Shown here: one piece after another, positions 59,373 to 64,000 of the stretch
Numbering within the stretch: the stretch's first letter is position 1
Layout: each line of letters opens with the position of its first letter
The notes under the pieces: generated by a model
Told to the model about the DNA's origin: nothing
Seen by the model: only the letters and a program-made list of their open reading frames with translations
Databases searched by the model: none
Program-made: the position numbers and the translations under genes
Origin: Phaseolus vulgaris
Taxonomy: Eukaryota > Streptophyta > Magnoliopsida > Fabales > Fabaceae
Length of the DNA stretch: 64,000 nucleotides
NCBI RefSeq assembly: GCF_000499845.2
Contig: NC_023749.2
Span: 45,454,108-45,518,107 of the forward strand
Reading direction: 5' to 3'

Positions 59373-60572
59373 GCAGAGAATGCAGAAAGTTATATTGAGA
59401 TAAAATTGCTTCATGAATCGATGCGTATCTTGAATATATATAAAAGGTTGATAATGTGAAATGGGTTAAGTTAAGATAGGATGAGTCAATCTGTATAAAT
59501 AAATAAATAAAAGTATTTTATTCAATATTTTATTAAAGTTTTTCTTACACTCCATCAATTTTAGAAATCAAATTATGGAAAGTTGTTCCAAATTTTAAAA
59601 AGTAAAATAATTATTTTGGATTTATTATTTTAAAATGTGTTTTTTTTCTCTTCTAAATAAAAACCACTTTTATATTATAAAAATTAAATTTCACAGTTAT
59701 TGAGGTGAAGGAATTTTTTCTATCAAATATAGTAAAAAATATTGTAATAAAAAAATACAAACTTTTTGTTATGCAAATTCACTCATAAATTCGTAAGCCA
59801 ACTAATTCAATCCACATCACTTTTTATGGAAATGGACAAATCCATATTACCACCCCTGTAGAGAATGCATAAAGTTATATTGAGAGAAAATTGCTTCATG
59901 AATCGATGTGTATCTTGAATATATATAAAAGGGTAATAATGTAAGGGTGATAACATGATATGGGTGAAAAAATCTATTATAAAAAGTATGAGACGAAATC
60001 ATTATTTTGATTTAAATCTATCTCGTATAATCGGTAATATGTATGGGTTAAGGTAGGATAAGACGAATCAATCTGTATAAATAAATAAATAAAATATTTT
60101 GTTTAATATTTCATTAAAGTTTTTACTATACTCCATCAACTTTAGAAATTTGATCTGAAGTTAAAATAGTTGTTCCAAATTTTAAAAAGTAAAATAATTA
60201 TTTCGGATTTGTTATTTTAAAATGTGTTTTTTTTTTCTCTCTAAATAAAAATCACTTTTATATTATAAAAATTAAATTTCACAGTTAATGAGGTGAAGGA
60301 ATTTTTTCTATAAAATATAGTAAAAAATATGGTAATAAAAAAATACAAATTCAACCCGTATCACTTTTTTATGGAGATGGACAAATCCATATTACCACCC
60401 CTACAGAGACTAATGTAAGATTTGTGTTTATACATTTTCACCATATTCATATTTTTTTTATAACTATTTACCATTTTCACCATTTTAATCCATATTACCA
60501 CCCCTACAGAGCCTAATGTAAGATTTGTGTTTATACATTTTCACCATATTCATATTTTTTTTATAACTATTT
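59373..60572 (+). repeat. tandem duplication, two units of about 485-545 bp plus a partial third
   Basis: GAGAATGCA(G/T)AAAGTTATATTG starts units at about 59376 and 59861; both run through the same landmarks to CCATATTACCACCCCT (59842, 60389). A further about 100-bp step repeats CTAATGTAAGATTTGTG (about 60410 and 60511). No frame. Confidence 0.85.
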
Positions 60573-63268
60573 ACTTAACTTTTTATACTTAGTTATTTAA
60601 ATTTATTTCCTTCAACTTACTTTTTCTCTTCTTCTGTGGTTCATTTCAAATTTAACTTTAAGATTTCAAGTCATTTATTTTTATGTATAAAGTTTCTTTC
60701 TGAATTTGGAATCACATCTTCAACTTATCGCCTTAATTAGAAATTAAACTAAAAAACCATTACAAAATATACAAGTTTTACTACGATTTTGATAACCAAA
60801 TCCTTAGAAATAAGCATAAAAAATGTTTTATTCTGAAATTAATTAATTGTAATGTTCAATTTTATTACTTTGCACACGATTATTGTGTTAATGGTCACAT
60901 TTTCATTTATTTAAATTAAAAATTTAGATAGGGTTAAATATTACAATTGATATAATTTTAAAATATTAATAAACTAAAATGTTGAAAGAATACTATAACT
61001 TTTTTTATATTATAATTCATTATTTTTGTTCATAATTCTATAAATGATAGCAAATTTTGTTGAGCAATGATATAAAATGTGTTAAAATTTATCCTACTAG
61101 TATTAGACAGAACTACTCCTGCCTATAAAGCGAATACTGATATTTGTTGATTATGATGGTGATGGCTCAATTATAAGGTGCTTCAATGGTACTATGATTA
61201 TTTTTCTATTTTGTGAGACAAGGTGATATTTCATGGATGGTGTGGTTTGGTTAAAAATTATAGGTGGGAATTTCAATTGTACCTCCAGAGTGGTCTATTT
61301 AATCCATGATATGTAGCTCTTGAGCAAAAAAAATATGTGGCCCATTTAAATGCCATATACTATTAATTTTTTGTTATTTACTTGATTTATACAAGTATAT
61401 TTATTAGAAATGGTAATTTGGATGGTCCGTTTTTAGTTTTTTTCTTACATTGTTCTAAAAAGCAGATCGAGTTGTTTCGTCCCAGAATTAAGATTTGGTT
61501 TCGTTAGTCCGTCTGTATCAGGGTTGATTTAAATGTCGACTCATATAAGCAAAACTCTTAAAATATATATATATATAAATATATTTTATTTTAATGATTT
61601 ACATTTTTCTTTTACAATATGAGTCTCTCTTTATAATAAAATTTAAATGAGTTAAATAAATATAAGATTAACATCTACATCAAATAAATATGTCATACTT
61701 ACATGTTTTATAAATATGAAAACATAAATATAAATTAAGTTACTAAACAACCATATCTTGTGTTGACTTCAAAAACATCGTTGTTATTCTTCTATTTCAA
61801 TAACATTGGATACAACTTATTTAGATTGACATCACCCATCTTGTAACTAGTTCGCACAGGTGACATGTTATGATGGATAGACCTAAGTAAGCCAACAAGA
61901 TAACATAATTAGTCCATCTTACATTTTTTTTATTGAACTGCGGACTAAACTGTACAATTTCTGTCGAACATTATCATCCATAATATTTATTATCATATTA
62001 TGTAATTTATCAAAACCAAATTTATAGATTTTCAAAAAAAGCAAGACATGACCTTTTTGAACTGAAAAAGTTAAGAATAAAATAAGCATTCAAAGATATC
62101 AATCTGATCATATTTGTTATTAGTTTTCTTTAAGGAGAAATGTTTTATGATTCATTAAACAAAACCTGTTGAAGAGTGTTTATAAAAATGTATCCCTTTA
62201 AGTCTGTTTCTCTTAACGAACTTTTTTAGGTCAAATCTGAATTAAGTTTTACATGCAAGATATAAGAATCATCCTCTACTCATTAAACCCTAAACCCTTA
62301 AAAAAAATTAACTAAGTGTATCTAACATGACACATTAGATTAAATAATTTTAGTTTTGATTGTCTTACCAATCAAATCATCTTTTTAGCATTATTATTCC
62401 AATAATATTTGCAAAATATTGTAAGTATTAATTAAATCATTATTCAAAATTTCCCTACTTTTTACCCCCATTTTCAATGTTAAATATTTTTAATTTGAAC
62501 TACATAAACATTAAAAAACAATCGAATAAATACTAACAATAATTAAACTAATGATTATTTTTTTTCCTATTAATCAAAACTAATACAAAATAATAGGTAA
62601 AAAGAAATTAAAAACAATACAAAAATATATTAAAATATAAGAGATAACAATAAAAGAAAATTAAATAAACTATAATCTAAAAGTTAGTTGAAATAGTTTA
62701 TCTTTTATAAAAAACCTAAAATAAATTATAGAGAGATACTTTACCAAACATGTTTATCATTGTCAAAGTAATTTATAAGTGACTTAGCACTCTAAAAATA
62801 ATTTATACATGGTTTCTTCCATTAATACACTAATATGAAATTTTAACACAAGGGATAATACTTCCAATACTATAACCTAATTATGTTCAACAAATTTGAG
62901 ATGTGAAGCAATAGAACTAAGCTTAAAATAAAGTTTTGGAAGTGTTTGTGAAGCTAAGAAACAGAAGAATCTAAATTTGTGGTGGAGAAAGTGGTCCACA
63001 AATAAGGGCAGTTTCTTTAAGGTATGTGACATAAACGAGATGGGCAAAGAGAGATGAGATGTTTGGTGTGGCGTGGCGTGTCCTCATTCACGATTCATCA
63101 CAATTTTGTTTGGTGCTGAAAGGCACTACATCAATTGCAATGGTCTTTTTCTTGGAGATTTATTCCGTCCCTTGAGGACTTGAAGGGTACAAAACAAAGC
63201 ATGTGGTGCGAAAGAGGGAAGTACTAGATTGGGAAATAGATTCATCTTTTCATGGATAAATGTGACAT
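60573..63268. other. AT-rich intergenic
   Basis: No gene recognised. Holds AAACCCTAAACCCT at about 62285 (telobox-like). Confidence 0.45.
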
Positions 63269-63310
63269 TTTAGGGTTTAGGATTTAGGGTTTAGGATTTA
63301 GGGTGTAGGG
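63269..63310 (+). repeat. interstitial telomere-like tract, six 7-mers
   Basis: Three TTTAGGG, two TTTAGGA and one TGTAGGG, in perfect 7-bp phase. Confidence 0.9.
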
Positions 63311-63435
63311 TTGTGATTATCAGTTTCTAAGTTCTAACTATTATGTTTTCTTCTTTTTCTTTTTTTTTCAACTATTCGTATTTTCTTATACTTAAACTTA
63401 AAGTTAAATATCTTTTTCGTTTTATACTATAACAC

Positions 63436-63732
63436 GAAATTGATTTGTGTTCCTAATCTAAACTTTAGATCTCCTGAGTGTAGTAAGAAAACTATTAAAA
63501 TGAGTCATTACTAGTGTTTTTAGGTAACAGACGGATTTTTAGTGTGAACTATATTATAATATTATAACATTATTCGTGAAAATCATGAATTATGATGAAA
63601 TATTTTAACATATTAGTTCACACTGGAAATTCATTTGACACGTAAAAAAACTAACAATAATTCATTTTAATAGTTTTCTTATTATTAGTAATAAGAAGTT
63701 TAAAGTTTGAACTAAGGACACAAACCAATTTC
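63436..63732. repeat. fold-back (imperfect palindrome), 297 bp
   Basis: Arms pair from GAAATTGATTTGTGT (63436) with GACACAAACCAATTTC (ending 63732). A perfect 19-bp block lies at 63485-63503 / 63662-63680, and a GTGTGAACT / AGTTCACAC pair nearer the centre (about 63585). No frame inside; MITE-like in form. Confidence 0.75.
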
Positions 63733-63752
63733 TCTATCAAATTAAATGAATG

Positions 63753-64000
63753 AAGAATGTTCTTGACGTTCAGACTGTTTTGGTTGCTGAATTTTATGAA
63801 GTTATATATGTTTTGGAGGAAGCTCAAAAGTTGGGACTTACTAATGTCTGGTTGGAATGTGACCTTGCCTTGGTTTGTGCTACGTTTACTGCTAGGACAA
63901 ATGTTCCTTGGATGTTTCGTAATTGATGAAATACTTGTCTTAATTATTGTGGAAAAATCAGGTTTAGGGTTACTCATATTTTTCGTGAAGGGAATGTGTG
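63753..64000 (+). pseudogene. RNase H-like (RVT_3) fragment of LINE type
   Basis: Plus frame: A-E-F-Y-E-V-I-Y-V-L-E-E-A, V-W-L-E-C-D-L-A-L-V, N-V-P-W-M-F-R-N, then two adjacent TGA stops (63925-63930), then F-R-V-T-H-I-F-R-E-G-N at the window edge. This order matches the RNase H domain at the end of plant non-LTR elements and related host-like genes. The E-C-D and R-E-G-N motifs are kept. Continues outside the window. Confidence 0.7.

Overview
The window is plant nuclear DNA, most likely from a legume of the bean/cowpea group (Phaseoleae). It is AT-rich, its two host genes are interrupted by GT-AG introns, and much of the rest is retrotransposon debris carrying tRNA-iMet primer sites. One short retroelement (TRIM) is of a type I know as abundant in legumes. 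The species call is inference.

Host genes. (1) 9873-14778 (+): an eight-exon gene for a 153-aa UBC13-type ubiquitin-conjugating enzyme (UBC35/UBC36 class) with HPN and catalytic Cys89. (2) 27598-20840 (-): a ten-exon plant-type phosphoenolpyruvate carboxylase of 967 aa, with N-terminal phosphorylation site, catalytic His172, the Gly-rich active-site loop and the C-terminal QNTG. It has the C3-type Ala at 776, plus a probable leader intron and TATA box. Both reading frames close exactly across all exons. They appear to be independent housekeeping genes.

Mobile DNA, left to right. 1-5369 is most of a Sirevirus-like Copia element that keeps gag (with stops) but has lost pol and carries instead an intact 400-codon ORF of the 'putative plant transposon protein' type. 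It sits inside the protease of a Ty3/gypsy element on the other strand (5370 to about 8060). About 17330-18230, 32960-33850, 38826-42040 and 44200-46240 are decayed LTR, gag and RNase H pieces. 34135-38825 is a young Copia element with 281-bp LTRs, an uninterrupted 1225-codon pol ORF without the gag N-terminus, and a leader that contains part of a TRIM element and therefore two primer-binding sites. About 50870-52240 is a second decayed Sirevirus-like fragment on the minus strand. 52330-56640 is a decayed Ty3/gypsy element (gag, PR, RT, RNase H, IN, LTR) split by a 452-bp hAT-type MITE. 56640-57800 holds minus-strand LTR fragments. 59373-60572 is a tandem duplication. 63269-63310 is a six-unit telomere-like tract, 63436-63732 a fold-back repeat, and the right edge an RNase H-like fragment of LINE type.

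Most unusual signals: (a) short near-palindromic motifs set in pairs about 20-21 bp apart in several unrelated LTR families; (b) the pol-less element with an intact accessory ORF; (c) the chimeric Copia/TRIM leader with tandem primer sites.
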